Source of the DNA: Brenneria alni
GTDB lineage: Bacteria > Pseudomonadota > Gammaproteobacteria > Enterobacterales > Enterobacteriaceae
NCBI RefSeq assembly: GCF_003666245.1
Contig: NZ_MJLZ01000002.1
Coordinates: 144,281-208,280 of the forward strand
Length of the DNA stretch: 64,000 bases
Direction: 5' to 3'
Shown here one piece after another: positions 9,064 through 19,238 of the stretch. Each line of letters starts with the position of its first letter. Within the stretch, counting starts at the first letter, position 1. The position numbers were made by a program, and so were the translations under genes. The notes beneath the pieces are model-generated. The model ran no database searches. It was given only the letters and a program-made list of their open reading frames with translations, and was not told where the DNA came from.

Positions 9064-9842
9064 TGCTGCACTGTCGGAAAATCACCCAGGCGGGCGTTTC
9101 TTCCTCACGGCCCTGGCTGGTGTGTTTGCACGGTCTGTTAGGCAGCGGTGAAGACTGGCAACCGATAGCGCCTTTTTTCCATGACTGGCCTTTACTGCTG
9201 GTGGATTGGCCAGGACACGGCGGTTCGCTCGGCGTGACGTCCAGCGGTTTTGCCCAGGTCAGCCAGCAGTTAACCGCCGCGCTGCAACAGCAGGGCGTTG
9301 AGAATTATTGGCTGCTGGGGTACTCGCTGGGTGGCCGTATTGCCATGTATCATGCCTGTTACGGGCAAAATAAAGGCATGAGAGGGTTGCTGGTGGAAGG
9401 GGGAAACCCCGGTTTGACGCAGCCGCAATGGCGTGAAGAGCGCCTATTACATGATGCCCGCTGGGCGCGGCGTTTTCGCCGTGAACCGATAGACGAGGTA
9501 TTGAACGATTGGTATCAACAGGCGGTGTTTGCCGATCTAAACGCGGTTCAGCGCGCCGGACTGGTTGCCCGGCGCTGCCATAATCATGGCGCGGCGGTGG
9601 CGGATATGCTGGAGGCCACCTCACTTGGCCGGCAGCCCTGGCTGGGAGATAAACTCCGGCAACTGGCTTTCCCTTTTGCTTATCTGTGCGGCCTCGAAGA
9701 CGCTAAATTTCAGACGCTGGCCGAGCAGCATAACTTGCCGTTATTGAGTGTGGCTCAGGCCGGTCACAATGCGCATCAGGCGAATCCGGCGGAGTTTGCC
9801 GCACGGATACTTTCTTTTATTTCGTCCCCCGTTAAGGATTAA
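9063..9842 (+). CDS. menH: SHCHC synthase MenH
   Basis: MenH is an alpha/beta-hydrolase that removes pyruvate from SEPHCHC to give SHCHC. It has 259 residues. The Ser-Asp-His triad is visible: Ser88 in GYSLGGR, Asp213 in GLEDAKF and His235 in AGHNAHQ. An open frame extends further upstream inside menD, but the ATG at 9063, overlapping the menD stop by one base, gives the family N-terminus (MLHCRK, then [12 protein letters not shown]). The menB ATG lies 5 nt after its stop. Confidence 0.95.
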   Translation: MLHCRKITQAGVSSSRPWLVCLHGLLGSGEDWQPIAPFFHDWPLLLVDWPGHGGSLGVTSSGFAQVSQQLTAALQQQGVENYWLLGYSLGGRIAMYHACYGQNKGMRGLLVEGGNPGLTQPQWREERLLHDARWARRFRREPIDEVLNDWYQQAVFADLNAVQRAGLVARRCHNHGAAVADMLEATSLGRQPWLGDKLRQLAFPFAYLCGLEDAKFQTLAEQHNLPLLSVAQAGHNAHQANPAEFAARILSFISSPVKD

Positions 9843-9847
9843 TCATT

Positions 9848-10705
9848 ATGCTTTATCCCAGTGAAGAACTGCTTTACGCCCCGGTAGCATGGCACGATTG
9901 CAGCGGCGATTTCGTCGATATTCTCTATCATAAATCCACTGATGGCATCGCCAAAATCACCATTAATCGTCCTCAGGTGCGCAATGCGTTTCGCCCGCAA
10001 ACGGTGAAAGAGATGATCCACGCCCTGGACAATGCCCGCCACGACGACGGTATCGGCGTTATTATCCTGACCGGCGCTGGAGAGAAGGCATTCTGTTCCG
10101 GCGGCGATCAGAAAGTGCGTGGCGATTACGGCGGTTATCAGGATGACAGCGGCGTGCATCACCTGAACGTGCTGGATTTTCAGCGTCAAATCCGTACCTG
10201 CCCCAAACCGGTGGTGGCGATGGTGGCGGGCTACTCCATCGGCGGCGGACATGTGCTGCATATGATGTGCGATCTGACTATCGCGGCGGAAAATGCCATC
10301 TTCGGCCAGACTGGGCCGCGTGTCGGGTCGTTTGACGGCGGCTGGGGGGCATCTTATATGGCGCGTATCGTCGGACAGAAAAAAGCCCGCGAAATCTGGT
10401 TCCTGTGCCGTCAGTACGATGCCGCGCAAGCGCTGGATATGGGGTTGGTCAATACCGTGGTGCCGTTGGCCGAGCTTGAAAAAGAGACGGTGCGCTGGTG
10501 TCGTGAAATGTTGCAGAACAGCCCGATGGCGCTGCGTTGCCTGAAAGCCGCGCTGAATGCCGACTGTGATGGACAGGCGGGTCTGCAGGAGTTGGCCGGT
10601 AACGCCACCATGCTGTTCTACATGACCGACGAAGGGCAGGAAGGCCGTAATGCCTTTAATGAAAAACGCCAGCCCGATTTCAGTAAATTCAAACGGAACC
10701 CGTAA
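9848..10705 (+). CDS. menB: 1,4-dihydroxy-2-naphthoyl-CoA synthase MenB
   Basis: This crotonase-fold enzyme closes the second ring of DHNA-CoA from o-succinylbenzoyl-CoA. At 285 residues it has exactly the E. coli length. The oxyanion-hole and active-site segments are intact: AFCSGGDQ near residue 80, [14 protein letters not shown] near 130, and [15 protein letters not shown] near 155-170. The bicarbonate-dependent type carries the Gly seen in QTGPRVG. The stop overlaps the menC ATG (TAATG). It sits fourth in the operon, between menH and menC, as in E. coli. Confidence 0.98.
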   Translation: MLYPSEELLYAPVAWHDCSGDFVDILYHKSTDGIAKITINRPQVRNAFRPQTVKEMIHALDNARHDDGIGVIILTGAGEKAFCSGGDQKVRGDYGGYQDDSGVHHLNVLDFQRQIRTCPKPVVAMVAGYSIGGGHVLHMMCDLTIAAENAIFGQTGPRVGSFDGGWGASYMARIVGQKKAREIWFLCRQYDAAQALDMGLVNTVVPLAELEKETVRWCREMLQNSPMALRCLKAALNADCDGQAGLQELAGNATMLFYMTDEGQEGRNAFNEKRQPDFSKFKRNP

Positions 10706-11676
10706 TGCGCCAGGTTGAGGTTTATCGCTACAGTGTGCCGATGGAAGCCGGGGTGGTGCTGCGTAATCAGCGTCTGAAAACCCGTGATGGCCTGATCGTT
10801 GTTCTGCAACAGGCCGGGCGGCAGGGCTGGGGCGAGATAGCGCCATTGCCTGAGTTCAGTGCGGAAACGCTGGCGCAGGCCGAATCGGCAACCCTTGAAC
10901 AGTTACAACGCTGGGTGGCGGGCGACGCGCTGGCGGATGACCTTCCGCCATCCGTCGCTTTTGGCCTGAGCTGTGCTCAGGCTGAACTGGATCAACGTTT
11001 GCCAGAGGCGGCGGATTATCGCAAAGCGCCGCTGTGCAACGGCGATCCTGACGAGCTGTTTGCCATGCTTGAGGGGCTGCCGGGTGAAAAGGTCGCTAAA
11101 GTCAAAGTCGGGCTGTATGAAGCCGTGCGAGATGGCATGATCGTCAATGTCTTGCTGGAGGCCTTGCCGAGCCTGAAGCTGCGGCTGGATGCCAACCGTA
11201 GCTGGACACGCGCCAAAGCCGATGGTTTTGCCCGCTACGTTGCGCCCTCGCTGCGTTCGCGTATCGCTTTTCTGGAAGAACCCTGTAAAACCCGTCAGGA
11301 ATCCCGCGAGTTTGCGCGGGAAACCGGCATCAATATCGCCTGGGATGAAAGCGTGCGTGAAGCCGATTTTCAAGTTGAAGCGGAGCCGGGCGTCAGCGCC
11401 ATTGTGATAAAACCGACGCTGGTCGGCAGCCTTGCGCGCTGTCGGCAACTGGTTCAGCAAGCCCATCAGGCTGGGTTGAGCGCGGTTATCAGCTCCAGTA
11501 TTGAATCCAGTCTGGGGTTAACTCAACTGGCGCGGTTGGCGCACTGGCTGACGCCGGAAACAATCCCAGGTCTGGACACACTGGATTTGATGCAGGCTCA
11601 GGTGGTAAGGCGCTGGCCGGCAAGTCAATTACCGCTATTGACGTGCGATCAACTGGAACGGATATGGCAATCCTGA
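10705..11676 (+). CDS. menC: o-Succinylbenzoate synthase MenC
   Basis: MenC is an enolase-superfamily enzyme that dehydrates SHCHC to o-succinylbenzoate. It has 323 residues (E. coli 320). All five active-site positions are present, shifted by one from E. coli: Lys134 (KVKVGLYE), metal ligands Asp162 (LRLDANRSW), Glu191 (FLEEPCK) and Asp214 (AWDESVRE), and Lys236 (VIKPTLVG). It is translationally coupled to menB and overlaps menE by 13 nt. Confidence 0.97.
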   Translation: MRQVEVYRYSVPMEAGVVLRNQRLKTRDGLIVVLQQAGRQGWGEIAPLPEFSAETLAQAESATLEQLQRWVAGDALADDLPPSVAFGLSCAQAELDQRLPEAADYRKAPLCNGDPDELFAMLEGLPGEKVAKVKVGLYEAVRDGMIVNVLLEALPSLKLRLDANRSWTRAKADGFARYVAPSLRSRIAFLEEPCKTRQESREFARETGINIAWDESVREADFQVEAEPGVSAIVIKPTLVGSLARCRQLVQQAHQAGLSAVISSSIESSLGLTQLARLAHWLTPETIPGLDTLDLMQAQVVRRWPASQLPLLTCDQLERIWQS

Positions 11677-13064
11677 GCGATTGGCCCTGGCATTACTGGG
11701 CCATGCACGCGCCGCAGCGCGTCGCGTTGATTGAAAACGATACCTGCTGGAACTGGCGGCAGGTGGCCTGCCGGGTGGATCAACTGGCGGCCAGTTTTGC
11801 GCAACAAGGCGTGACGCCGGGTTGCGGCGTGGTGCTGCGCGGCAAGAACAGTGTGTCGATGCTGCTGTGTTATCTGTCGCTGTTACAGTGCGGCGCCCGT
11901 TTGTTGCCACTGAATCCGCAACTGCCTGAATCGTTAACCGACTCTCTGCTGTGTTCGCTGGATGTCGCCTGCGGGCTGTGCCTGAACGGGCAACCGTGGC
12001 CGTCAGGCGTGGTTGCATTGCGGCATAAACCCGCCGAACGATTGCCTGCTTGCCCCCCTGCGCTGCGCTGGCAGGCAGCGCGGCTGGCTACGCTGACGTT
12101 AACCTCTGGTTCGAGTGGAATGCCAAAAGCCGCAGCGCATACCTTTGCTGCTCATCTTGCCAGCGCGCAAGGCGTATTGCAGATGATGGCTTTCGCCGCC
12201 GACGATAGCTGGCTGCTGTCATTACCGTTGTTTCATGTTTCGGGGCAAGGCATCGTGTGGCGCTGGCTGGCCTCTGGCGCCGCCATTGTTGTGCGCGTCA
12301 ATCAGCCTTTGGCATCTGCACTACAGGGCTGCACCCACGCCTCATTGGTGCCGACCCAGCTCTGGCGGCTGTTATCGCAAAACAGGGTGCCAGCCACGCT
12401 GAAAGCGGTATTGCTGGGCGGCGCGACGATCCCGCAGGCATTAACGCGTCAGGCCGAGGATCGCGGCGTGAGCTGCTGGTGCGGGTACGGCTTAACCGAA
12501 CTGGCGTCAACGGTGTGCGCCAAGCGCGCCGATGGACGGGCTGGCGTGGGGCTGCCGTTGCGCGGGCGGGAAATTCGTTTGATGGGTGAGGAAGTGCTGC
12601 TGCGCGGCAGTACGCTGGCTTGCGGTTACTGGCGCGACGGGCGGCTTTTTCCGTTGGTTGACGAAGACGGATGGTTTCACACCCGCGATCGCGGCAGCTT
12701 CAAGGACGGCGAGTGGCACATTCTGGGACGTCTGGATAACCTGTTTTTCAGCGGCGGCGAAGGTATTCAACCGGAAAATATTGAGTCCCTGTTATTGACG
12801 CACCCTGATGTTCAGCAGGCCTGTGTGGTGCCGGTTGATGATGTGGAATTTGGTCAGCGTCCCGTTGTGGTAATCGAAATAACAGGAACAACCGTGCTGG
12901 ATGATATCCGGGACTGGCTGTTGCCGCAATTAGCGGGGTTTCAGCGTCCGGTCGCCTATTATCGCCTGCCGGAAGCATTGAAAACCGGCGGGATTAAAAT
13001 CTCCCGCCAACAGGTAAAAACGTGGGTTGATAGCCTGATCGATAAGAAAAATCGTGAGGGGTGA
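11664..13064 (+). CDS. menE: o-Succinylbenzoate-CoA ligase MenE
   Basis: MenE is an acyl-adenylate-forming (ANL) enzyme that activates o-succinylbenzoate with ATP and CoA. It has 466 residues. The phosphate-binding loop is [12 protein letters not shown] near residue 153. [12 protein letters not shown] and [14 protein letters not shown] mark the later adenylation core motifs. Start choice: a GTG at 11643 in the same frame is possible, but the ATG at 11664 gives the family N-terminus ([10 protein letters not shown]) and overlaps the menC end by 13 nt. It is the last operon gene. Its stop codon sits inside a hairpin that also serves the convergent catalase gene. Confidence 0.95.
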   Translation: MAILSDWPWHYWAMHAPQRVALIENDTCWNWRQVACRVDQLAASFAQQGVTPGCGVVLRGKNSVSMLLCYLSLLQCGARLLPLNPQLPESLTDSLLCSLDVACGLCLNGQPWPSGVVALRHKPAERLPACPPALRWQAARLATLTLTSGSSGMPKAAAHTFAAHLASAQGVLQMMAFAADDSWLLSLPLFHVSGQGIVWRWLASGAAIVVRVNQPLASALQGCTHASLVPTQLWRLLSQNRVPATLKAVLLGGATIPQALTRQAEDRGVSCWCGYGLTELASTVCAKRADGRAGVGLPLRGREIRLMGEEVLLRGSTLACGYWRDGRLFPLVDEDGWFHTRDRGSFKDGEWHILGRLDNLFFSGGEGIQPENIESLLLTHPDVQQACVVPVDDVEFGQRPVVVIEITGTTVLDDIRDWLLPQLAGFQRPVAYYRLPEALKTGGIKISRQQVKTWVDSLIDKKNREG

Positions 13065-13071
13065 CCTCACG
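13041..13071 (-). terminator. Rho-independent terminator of the catalase gene, inside the end of menE
   Basis: A perfect 7-bp stem (CGTGAGG at 13053-13059 with CCTCACG at 13065-13071) is followed on the minus strand by ATTTTTCTTATC. That is a classic terminator for transcription leaving the catalase gene. The menE TGA (13062-13064) lies in the hairpin loop. On the plus strand no T-run follows. Confidence 0.65.
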
Positions 13072-13080
13072 CCTGCCCGA

Positions 13081-14517
13081 TTATCTGCCCAGCGCTTTCG
13101 CCACGCCTGCGCCATAAGCAGGATCAACGAGGTTGAACAATGCGATCTGACGATCCTGAATAAATTCAGGCACCTGAGAAAGTTCACCGGCGATGCGCTC
13201 GAACATGCGCTGATGTTCTTCTTCACTCAGCAGATTAAACAAGGCCCGTGGCTGGCTGTAATAGTCGTTATCCTCACGGTGATTCCAGTGATCGGCGGCG
13301 CCTTCCAGCGTTAACGGCGGTTCGCTGAAATCAGGCTGTTCCTGGAATACGCCAAAACTGTTGGGTTCATAAGTCGCGCCGTTGCCGCTGTTGCCGTCAA
13401 TACGCATCGCGCCGTCGCGGTGATAGTTATGGAACGGGCATTTCGGCGCGTTAACCGGGATCTGGTGATGGTTAACCCCCAACCGGTAACGTGCTGCATC
13501 ACCATAGGAGAACAGACGGCCTTGCAGCATTTTATCCGGTGAAAAACTGACACCGGGAACGGTGTGCGCCGGGTTAAAGGCGACCTGCTCCACTTCGGAG
13601 AAATAGTTATCCGGGTTGCGGTTCAGCTCAATAAAACCGACATCGATCAGCGGATAATCACCATGCGGCCAGACTTTGGTCAGATCGAACGGATTGTAGG
13701 GAACCTGTGAGGCTTCCGCTTCCGGCATGATCTGTATCTGCAAGTTCCAGCGCGGGAAATCACCGTTTTCGATGGCGTCGAACAGATCGCGCTGTGAGCT
13801 TTCGCGATCTTTACCAATCAGCGCTTCCGCTTCGTCATCCATCATATTTTCGATGCCCTGCTGGCAACGGAAATGGAATTTCACCCAGAAACGTTCATTG
13901 AACTCGTTGATAAAACTGTAGGTGTGGCTGCCAAAACCATGAATGTGACGGAAAGACTTGGGCAAGCCCCGGTCGCTGAAATCGATCGTCAATTGATGCA
14001 GTGATTCCGGCAACTGGGAGAAGAAATCCCATTTGTAAACCGGATTACGCAGGTTGGTGCGAGGGTCGCGTTTGACAATGTGGTTGAGATCGGGAAACTT
14101 TAGCGGATCGCGCAGATAGAACACCGGGGTATTGTTACCCACCAGATCCCAGTTGCCCTCTTCGGTATAGAATTTCATGGCGAAACCCCGGATATCCCGT
14201 TCGGCATCGGCGGCGCCGCGCTCACCCGCTACGGTAGAAAAACGCAGGAACATATCGGTTTTTTTGCCTATTTCAGCGAAAATTTTCGCACGGGTATAGC
14301 GGGTGATATCGTGGGTGACGGTAAAGGTGCCGTAAGCGCCGGAGCCTTTGGCGTGCATCCGTCGTTCTGGAATGACCTCACGATCGAAATGCGCCAGCTT
14401 TTCCAGAAACCAGACGTCCTGCATTAACATGGGGCCACGCCGTCCGGCGGTTATGACATTGTTATTATCCACAACCGGCGTACCGGCTACGGTTGTCAGT
14501 TTTTTCTTGCTCATCAT
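13081..14517 (-). CDS. Small-subunit haem catalase (clade 3, KatA/KatB type)
   Basis: This monofunctional catalase disproportionates hydrogen peroxide. It has 478 residues, the short-subunit class. The catalytic His55 lies in [13 protein letters not shown], Asn128 in [13 protein letters not shown], and the proximal haem ligand Tyr338 in [14 protein letters not shown]. There is no signal peptide, so it is cytosolic. ATG at 14517 or the adjacent ATG at 14514 could start it. It is convergent with menE (16-bp gap) and divergent from yfaZ. No clear OxyR or Fur box was recognised in the 279-bp upstream gap. E. coli lacks this type (it has KatG and KatE). Confidence 0.95.
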   Translation of the reverse strand: MMSKKKLTTVAGTPVVDNNNVITAGRRGPMLMQDVWFLEKLAHFDREVIPERRMHAKGSGAYGTFTVTHDITRYTRAKIFAEIGKKTDMFLRFSTVAGERGAADAERDIRGFAMKFYTEEGNWDLVGNNTPVFYLRDPLKFPDLNHIVKRDPRTNLRNPVYKWDFFSQLPESLHQLTIDFSDRGLPKSFRHIHGFGSHTYSFINEFNERFWVKFHFRCQQGIENMMDDEAEALIGKDRESSQRDLFDAIENGDFPRWNLQIQIMPEAEASQVPYNPFDLTKVWPHGDYPLIDVGFIELNRNPDNYFSEVEQVAFNPAHTVPGVSFSPDKMLQGRLFSYGDAARYRLGVNHHQIPVNAPKCPFHNYHRDGAMRIDGNSGNGATYEPNSFGVFQEQPDFSEPPLTLEGAADHWNHREDNDYYSQPRALFNLLSEEEHQRMFERIAGELSQVPEFIQDRQIALFNLVDPAYGAGVAKALGR

Positions 14518-14796
14518 TGCTTCCTTAATATTATCGCTATAGGTATTTACCTTAAATACTATTGTTCATTATGTGGTTTTTAGGCAAATAGGCGGCGCTT
14601 ATCATTATTAATATTAGCGGCGTGACAAAAGCCGCTTGCAGCGGCCCGAACACACTTACGGCTTGAAAGACGGCGGGTATAAATAACGTTTTAAGATAAC
14701 GTCGTACTGGAGTACCTATATGATTCGCGTAGAATCGGCGACGATGCCAACCTGTGTTTGCAGGTGCGTTAATAATTGCTTTGAAGGAAATTAAAA

Positions 14797-15339
14797 ATGA
14801 AAAAGTTTGTGATTGCCTGTGCGGGAAGTTTGCTGCTTGCAGCATCCTCTGTGTACGCCATTGGCATTTCCGGGGAGGCCGGGCGTGACTACGCAGGCGC
14901 AAATGTTGGTTTTGGCCTGCTGGTTCCTGGGCTATCCGGTAATGTCAGCTATGCTCATGGCGATAATAATAACGATGTTTACGGTTTCGGACTGGGCTAC
15001 GCTATCCCGGTTGGGCCACTGAAAGTAACGCTTGGCGGCAAGGCGCTGTATCTGAATCAGGATCGCGGCTCAGACGGTCATGCGCTGGCGCTGGGCGGTG
15101 GTCTGCAATGGCCCATCAACCGTTACTTTTCCCTTTATGGCGAAGGCTATTACTCACCGGACGCGTTCTCCAGCCATGTAGATTATTACGTTGAAGGAAA
15201 GGCGGGCGTTCGCTGGCAGGTCTTTGGCCCATTAAATGTGGATGTGGGTTACCGCTATATCAATATGGCTGGCGAGAACGGTCGTTCAGATAACAAACTC
15301 GCGGATTCCGCCTATATTGGCGTGGGTCTGAATTTCTGA
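14797..15339 (+). CDS. yfaZ: YfaZ family outer-membrane protein
   Basis: This 180-residue predicted outer-membrane beta-barrel has a signal peptide (MKKFVIACAGSLLLAASSVYA, cleavage after about residue 21). The mature part alternates hydrophobic and Gly/Tyr-rich stretches and ends in a terminal Phe (GVGLNF), the outer-membrane insertion signal. It closely follows E. coli YfaZ in length and sequence, but no function is established for the family. A GAAGGAAATTAAAA ribosome-binding region precedes the ATG. yfaY follows on the same strand after a strong hairpin, as in E. coli. Confidence 0.93.
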   Translation: MKKFVIACAGSLLLAASSVYAIGISGEAGRDYAGANVGFGLLVPGLSGNVSYAHGDNNNDVYGFGLGYAIPVGPLKVTLGGKALYLNQDRGSDGHALALGGGLQWPINRYFSLYGEGYYSPDAFSSHVDYYVEGKAGVRWQVFGPLNVDVGYRYINMAGENGRSDNKLADSAYIGVGLNF

Positions 15340-15376
15340 TTGCGGGCAGGATAACCATCACGGGATCGGATGTTGT

Positions 15377-15403
15377 AACGGGCGCGAGCGATCGCGCCCG
15401 TTT
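15377..15403 (+). terminator. Terminator-like hairpin after yfaZ
   Basis: A perfect 11-bp stem (AACGGGCGCGA at 15377-15387, TCGCGCCCGTT at 15392-15402) with a 4-nt loop lies between yfaZ and yfaY. Only three T residues follow, so termination may be partial. Confidence 0.55.
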
Positions 15404-15423
15404 GCCATTAACAGGGGTGAAAA

Positions 15424-16620
15424 ATGCTTAGGGTCGAGATGTTATGTACCGGCGATGAAGTGCTGCATGGTCAGATTATTGATACCAATGCGGCCTGGCT
15501 GGCGGATTATCTGTTCCAGCAGGGGTTGCCGATGACCAGTCGTATGACGGTGGGGGACGACCTCGACGCGTTGGTCACTGCCATTACCCAGCGTAGCCAG
15601 ATTGCCGATATCCTGATTGTTAATGGCGGGCTGGGGCCGACCAGTGATGACCTCAGTGCGCTGGCGGCGGCCACCGCAGCCGGAGAAGGATTGGTTGAAC
15701 ATGCGCAGTGGCTCGCACGGATGGAGGCCTTCTTTACAGAGCGTGGCCGGGTTATGGCGCCCAGCAATCGTAAGCAGGCGCAGATTCCCGCCAGCGCGGA
15801 AATGGTCGATAATCCGGTCGGAACGGCCTGTGGTTTTGCATTGCGGCTAAATAAGTGTCTGATGTTTTTTACTCCGGGCGTACCTTCCGAATTTAAAGTT
15901 ATGGTGGATCAGCAAATCATGCCGCGTCTGCGCGATCGTTTCGCTATCGCCCAACCACCGCTGTGTTTGCGTTTAACCACCTTCGGGCGTTCGGAAAGTG
16001 ACCTCGCCAGCCAGTTGGATGGTTTGGTTCTTCCTCCGGGCGTGGTGCTGGGCTACCGCTCCGCTATGCCCATTATTGAGCTGAAACTGACCGGGCCTGC
16101 CGCACAACAGGCGGCGATGGAACAGCTTTGGCAACAGGTTCGCATGGTAGCAGGGGAAAATGCGCTATTTGAAGGAACGGAAGGACTCCCTGTGCAACTG
16201 GCGCGTCGACTGGTTGAACGCGATCTGCAACTGGCGGTGAGTGAACACTTTACCGCTGGCCTGCTGAACTGGCAGTTGCAATCGGCAAAGACGCCGCTGG
16301 CAGGGGGCGAGTTACTGGCAAAAACAACCTCGCAGGATTTGCCTCAACTGGCCGCTTATACCCGTCAACTGGCGGAACATCACCAGGCTCCGCTGGCGCT
16401 GATGGTGGGCGCCAGGCAAAACGATCGTCTGGCGATTGCGTTGCATACGCCGCAAGGCGCTTTTGCACAGGCGATAGAGTTTAACGTGGCGCGTTATAGC
16501 TTGCAGACGCATCAGGAAGTGGTGGCGATGCTGGCGATGAATATGCTGCGCCGCTGGCTGAATGGCTGGCCGGTATATGGCGGCCACGGCTGGATCCCGG
16601 TGCTGGAGACGCTGGGCTGA
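15424..16620 (+). CDS. yfaY: CinA-related protein YfaY
   Basis: This 398-residue protein matches E. coli YfaY (400 residues). The N-terminal half is the COG1058 / MoCF-like domain (GDEVLHGQIIDTNAAWLAD; NGGLGPTSDDLSALAAA), found in CinA proteins with ADP-ribose or nicotinamide-nucleotide pyrophosphatase activity. The C-terminal half resembles the CinA deamidase domain but lacks obvious conserved catalytic residues. In E. coli the active NMN deamidase is PncC, not YfaY, so the function here is uncertain, possibly NAD by-product recycling. It follows yfaZ after a hairpin. The ATG at 15424 has AGGGGTGAAAA upstream. Confidence 0.92.
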   Translation: MLRVEMLCTGDEVLHGQIIDTNAAWLADYLFQQGLPMTSRMTVGDDLDALVTAITQRSQIADILIVNGGLGPTSDDLSALAAATAAGEGLVEHAQWLARMEAFFTERGRVMAPSNRKQAQIPASAEMVDNPVGTACGFALRLNKCLMFFTPGVPSEFKVMVDQQIMPRLRDRFAIAQPPLCLRLTTFGRSESDLASQLDGLVLPPGVVLGYRSAMPIIELKLTGPAAQQAAMEQLWQQVRMVAGENALFEGTEGLPVQLARRLVERDLQLAVSEHFTAGLLNWQLQSAKTPLAGGELLAKTTSQDLPQLAAYTRQLAEHHQAPLALMVGARQNDRLAIALHTPQGAFAQAIEFNVARYSLQTHQEVVAMLAMNMLRRWLNGWPVYGGHGWIPVLETLG

Positions 16621-16836
16621 TTATTTTGTCATTCCCGACGCGGCACTGGCTTGAGCAGCATTCATGCTGCTCATGCGCGGGGCCGCTCACCTCAGCGCAA
16701 TTTCTCATGCCATGGGGTGAACGGCATAAAAACTAAATTTATATTTAATATCAGTATCTTACATATAAAAATACAAACAAGATATTTTTATGGGGAACCC
16801 TCAGCACCTGCTCGGGGATAACAGTGTCGACCGGCG

Positions 16837-17697
16837 TCAATACAACAGCGAGTAGAGCTGGCGACGGTATCGGGCGGCAAGGGCGTCGCCGGTGCCGAGG
16901 GCGGCCATGATATCCATCAGCGTCTTGCGGGCGTTGCCTTGCGCCGCGCCCAGATCTTTTTTCAGAAAGCCCATCAGCAGCTCAAGCGCTTCTTCGTTAC
17001 GCCCCACCTGATGCAATTGTAACGCCAGTTGAACAGCCAGTTCCGCATTCTGCGGGTCGGTTTCCAACTGTTGTTGCAACTGCTGAATCTCCGGGGTGTC
17101 GGCGGCCTGCTTCAATAATTCAATCTGCGCCACCAGACTGTGGTAGCGGGTATCCTGATCTTGCAACGGGATGGTCGTCAGCACGGCTTCCGCGTCTTCA
17201 CTGCGGTTTAGCTGAATCTGAATCTCTGCCAGCATCAGGCCAATGTCGCTGCGTTGTTGGCTAAGTTGCCAGGCGTCTTTCAGCAACACCAGCGCTTCCG
17301 GCAGTTTGCCTTCCTGAATCAACTGTTGAGCTGCGGCGACTTTTAGTTCTTCTTCTTTCGGCAGTACACGCTGCAACAGCTCACGAATAGCGTCTTCCGG
17401 CTGCGGCCCCTGGAATCCATCCAACGGCTGGCCGTCTTTGAATAGATAAACGGTTGGGATTGCGCGCAGGCCGAATTGCGCCGCAACGCGTTGCTCGGCA
17501 TCACAATCCACTCTGGCAAGGACAAATTGGCCGGCGTATTCCTGCGCCAGTTTATTCAGCACCGGCTCCAGTTGCTGGCAGTGCTGACTACGCGCCGACC
17601 AGAAGTAAAACAGCACCGGCAGCGACGCAGACTGTTCCAGAACCTGATGCAGGTTGGATTCGTTGATATCAATAATGTTGGCTTGTTGTTCTAGCAT
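16837..17697 (-). CDS. ybbN: Chaperedoxin CnoX / YbbN
   Basis: YbbN is a thioredoxin-fold co-chaperone that protects proteins from oxidation and hands them to GroEL and DnaK. It has 286 residues. The N-terminal thioredoxin domain (about 1-110) has SQHC in place of CXXC, as in E. coli, so it is not a normal disulphide reductase. The C-terminal part is TPR-like helical repeats ([37 protein letters not shown]). An ATG at 17712 is also open, but the ATG at 17697 follows GAGAGAACCCC and gives the family length. It is first-neighbour to ybbO on the same strand, as in E. coli. Confidence 0.95.
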   Translation of the reverse strand: MLEQQANIIDINESNLHQVLEQSASLPVLFYFWSARSQHCQQLEPVLNKLAQEYAGQFVLARVDCDAEQRVAAQFGLRAIPTVYLFKDGQPLDGFQGPQPEDAIRELLQRVLPKEEELKVAAAQQLIQEGKLPEALVLLKDAWQLSQQRSDIGLMLAEIQIQLNRSEDAEAVLTTIPLQDQDTRYHSLVAQIELLKQAADTPEIQQLQQQLETDPQNAELAVQLALQLHQVGRNEEALELLMGFLKKDLGAAQGNARKTLMDIMAALGTGDALAARYRRQLYSLLY

Positions 17698-17748
17698 GGG
17701 GTTCTCTCTCATCCGTTTTAACTTAAAGTGGGGGCGGAATGCGCCGCT

Positions 17749-18525
17749 TCAAGAACGGGTACGTAATAGATTATCCAGATAGCGTCCGGGCAGCAGACGA
17801 CGTAACCATGATAAACTGTGTGCAACCAGCGTCACCGGGTAGCGAAGTTTGGGCCGTGAACTCTCCAGCGCATGATGCAGTTTAGGCAATACGGCTTCCG
17901 GTGGCAGCGTAAAGCGTTTGGCAATACCGGGATTGGTGACGGGCTTATCTGTCCGGGTCTGGTTGACATTTTCGGTGAAGCGGGTGGTGAGTGGGCCGGG
18001 TTCGATCAAACTGACGTGCAAACCGCTGCCGTGAAGTTCCATGCGCAGCGCATCCGACCAGGCTTCAAGCGCGAATTTACTGGCGGCATAGGCGCCTCGT
18101 CCTGGCGTGGAAACCAACCCCATCACCGAACTGGTTTGAATAATGCGGCCTTCACCGTGCGGCAACATGGCAGGCAGCAGCAACTGCGTCAACTGATGCG
18201 TACCAAACAGGTTACTGGAAAACTGATGCTCCAACTGTTGGCGCGAGATATCGCTTAACGGCCCGTATAAGCCATATCCGGCGTTATTGAACAAGGCGTA
18301 CAGGCGGTTGCCGGTTAGCTCAATCACCTCGGCGGCGGCTCTTTCAACGCAGTCGGCGTCATCAAGGTTAAGCGCAATGCCTTCCAGACCCAGCGTCGCC
18401 ATACGAGCGACATCATCGGGACGACGACAGGCCGCCAATACGCGGTAGCCGCGTTTTTGCAGATCCTGCGCCGCAATCAAACCAATACCGCTGGAACAAC
18501 CGGTAATCAACACCGTTTTTTGCAT
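17749..18525 (-). CDS. ybbO: Short-chain dehydrogenase YbbO
   Basis: This NADP-dependent SDR oxidoreductase has 258 residues. The dinucleotide motif is TGCSSGIG at the N-terminus, the NNAG motif is FNNAGYGLYG, and the catalytic Ser and Tyr-x-x-x-Lys lie in TSSVMG and YAASK. E. coli YbbO reduces aliphatic aldehydes and related carbonyls; the same role is likely here. The ATG at 18525 has TTAGGTAAAG upstream. A TTG at 18558 overlapping the tesA stop is an alternative start and would add 11 residues. Confidence 0.93.
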   Translation of the reverse strand: MQKTVLITGCSSGIGLIAAQDLQKRGYRVLAACRRPDDVARMATLGLEGIALNLDDADCVERAAAEVIELTGNRLYALFNNAGYGLYGPLSDISRQQLEHQFSSNLFGTHQLTQLLLPAMLPHGEGRIIQTSSVMGLVSTPGRGAYAASKFALEAWSDALRMELHGSGLHVSLIEPGPLTTRFTENVNQTRTDKPVTNPGIAKRFTLPPEAVLPKLHHALESSRPKLRYPVTLVAHSLSWLRRLLPGRYLDNLLRTRS

Positions 18526-18554
18526 AACTTTACCTAATTCAAAAGCCCGGTTTA

Positions 18555-19238
18555 TCAAGACTCATGCTTAACTAAGGGAGCCAGTTGCTGCGCCATCCAG
18601 TCAGCAATAAACGGTTGGGCGTCGCGGGTAGGGTGAATGCCATCCTCCAGTATCCACGTCGGTTTAAGATACACCTGCTCCATAAAAAACGGCACCAGGG
18701 GAATTGCAAACTGTTTTGCCAACCGTGGATAGATATTGCTGAATGACTCTGTGTAGCGTCGGCCATAATTGGTTGGCAGGCGGATTTGCATCAGCAGCGG
18801 TTGGGCTTTCGCCTGCGTGACCAGCGTAATGATTTTAGCCAGATCCTGTTCGATGTTTTGCGGCGGAAAGCCCCGCAGCCCATCGTTGCCGCCAAGCTCG
18901 ATCAGTACCCAGCGTGGCTGATGCTGTTGCAATAACGCCGGAAGACGCGCCAGTCCCTGGGCGGCGGTGTCGCCGCTGATACTGGCGTTAATGACTTTTG
19001 CGCCTTCCGGCAGCGCCTGCCATTTCTGATTCAGCAAGGCCGGCCAGGCGTTGGCGGCAGGCATCTGATAGCCCGCGCTGAGGCTATCGCCCAGTATCAG
19101 TAAAGTATCCGCCGCGAAAGCGCGTACACTGAATAATCCCAGAAGCAAAAGGATGAAAACATGTTTGCAAAGACCCGTCCGGCGAGTGCTGTGCCAACCC
19201 ATATTGTAACCACGAAAAACATTCTTGAAGTTCATCAT
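18555..19238 (-). CDS. tesA: Acyl-CoA thioesterase I / lysophospholipase TesA
   Basis: TesA is a periplasmic multifunctional esterase, thioesterase and lysophospholipase of the SGNH family. The four blocks are clear: GDSLSAGYQ (nucleophile Ser), the Gly of SISGDT, GGNDGLRG (Asn) and DGIHPT (Asp and His). A signal sequence precedes AADTLL (VFILLLLGLFSVRAFA). The start ATG at 19238 gives MMNFKNVFRG, matching the E. coli N-terminus. An ATG at 19202 would give a shorter signal peptide. Its 5' end overlaps the divergent ybbA by 78 nt (42 nt if the shorter start is used). Confidence 0.93.
   Translation of the reverse strand: MMNFKNVFRGYNMGWHSTRRTGLCKHVFILLLLGLFSVRAFAADTLLILGDSLSAGYQMPAANAWPALLNQKWQALPEGAKVINASISGDTAAQGLARLPALLQQHQPRWVLIELGGNDGLRGFPPQNIEQDLAKIITLVTQAKAQPLLMQIRLPTNYGRRYTESFSNIYPRLAKQFAIPLVPFFMEQVYLKPTWILEDGIHPTRDAQPFIADWMAQQLAPLVKHES

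Noticed and set aside
9839..10846. 335-codon open frame on the minus strand opposite menB and menC
   Set aside because: It is antisense to two clearly conserved genes. Its sequence is a high-GC shadow with no family resemblance.
16653..16672. Perfect 8-bp palindrome GAGCAGCATTCATGCTGCTC after yfaY
   Set aside because: It could be a terminator but has no T-run on either strand and a short stem, so it is not called as a feature.
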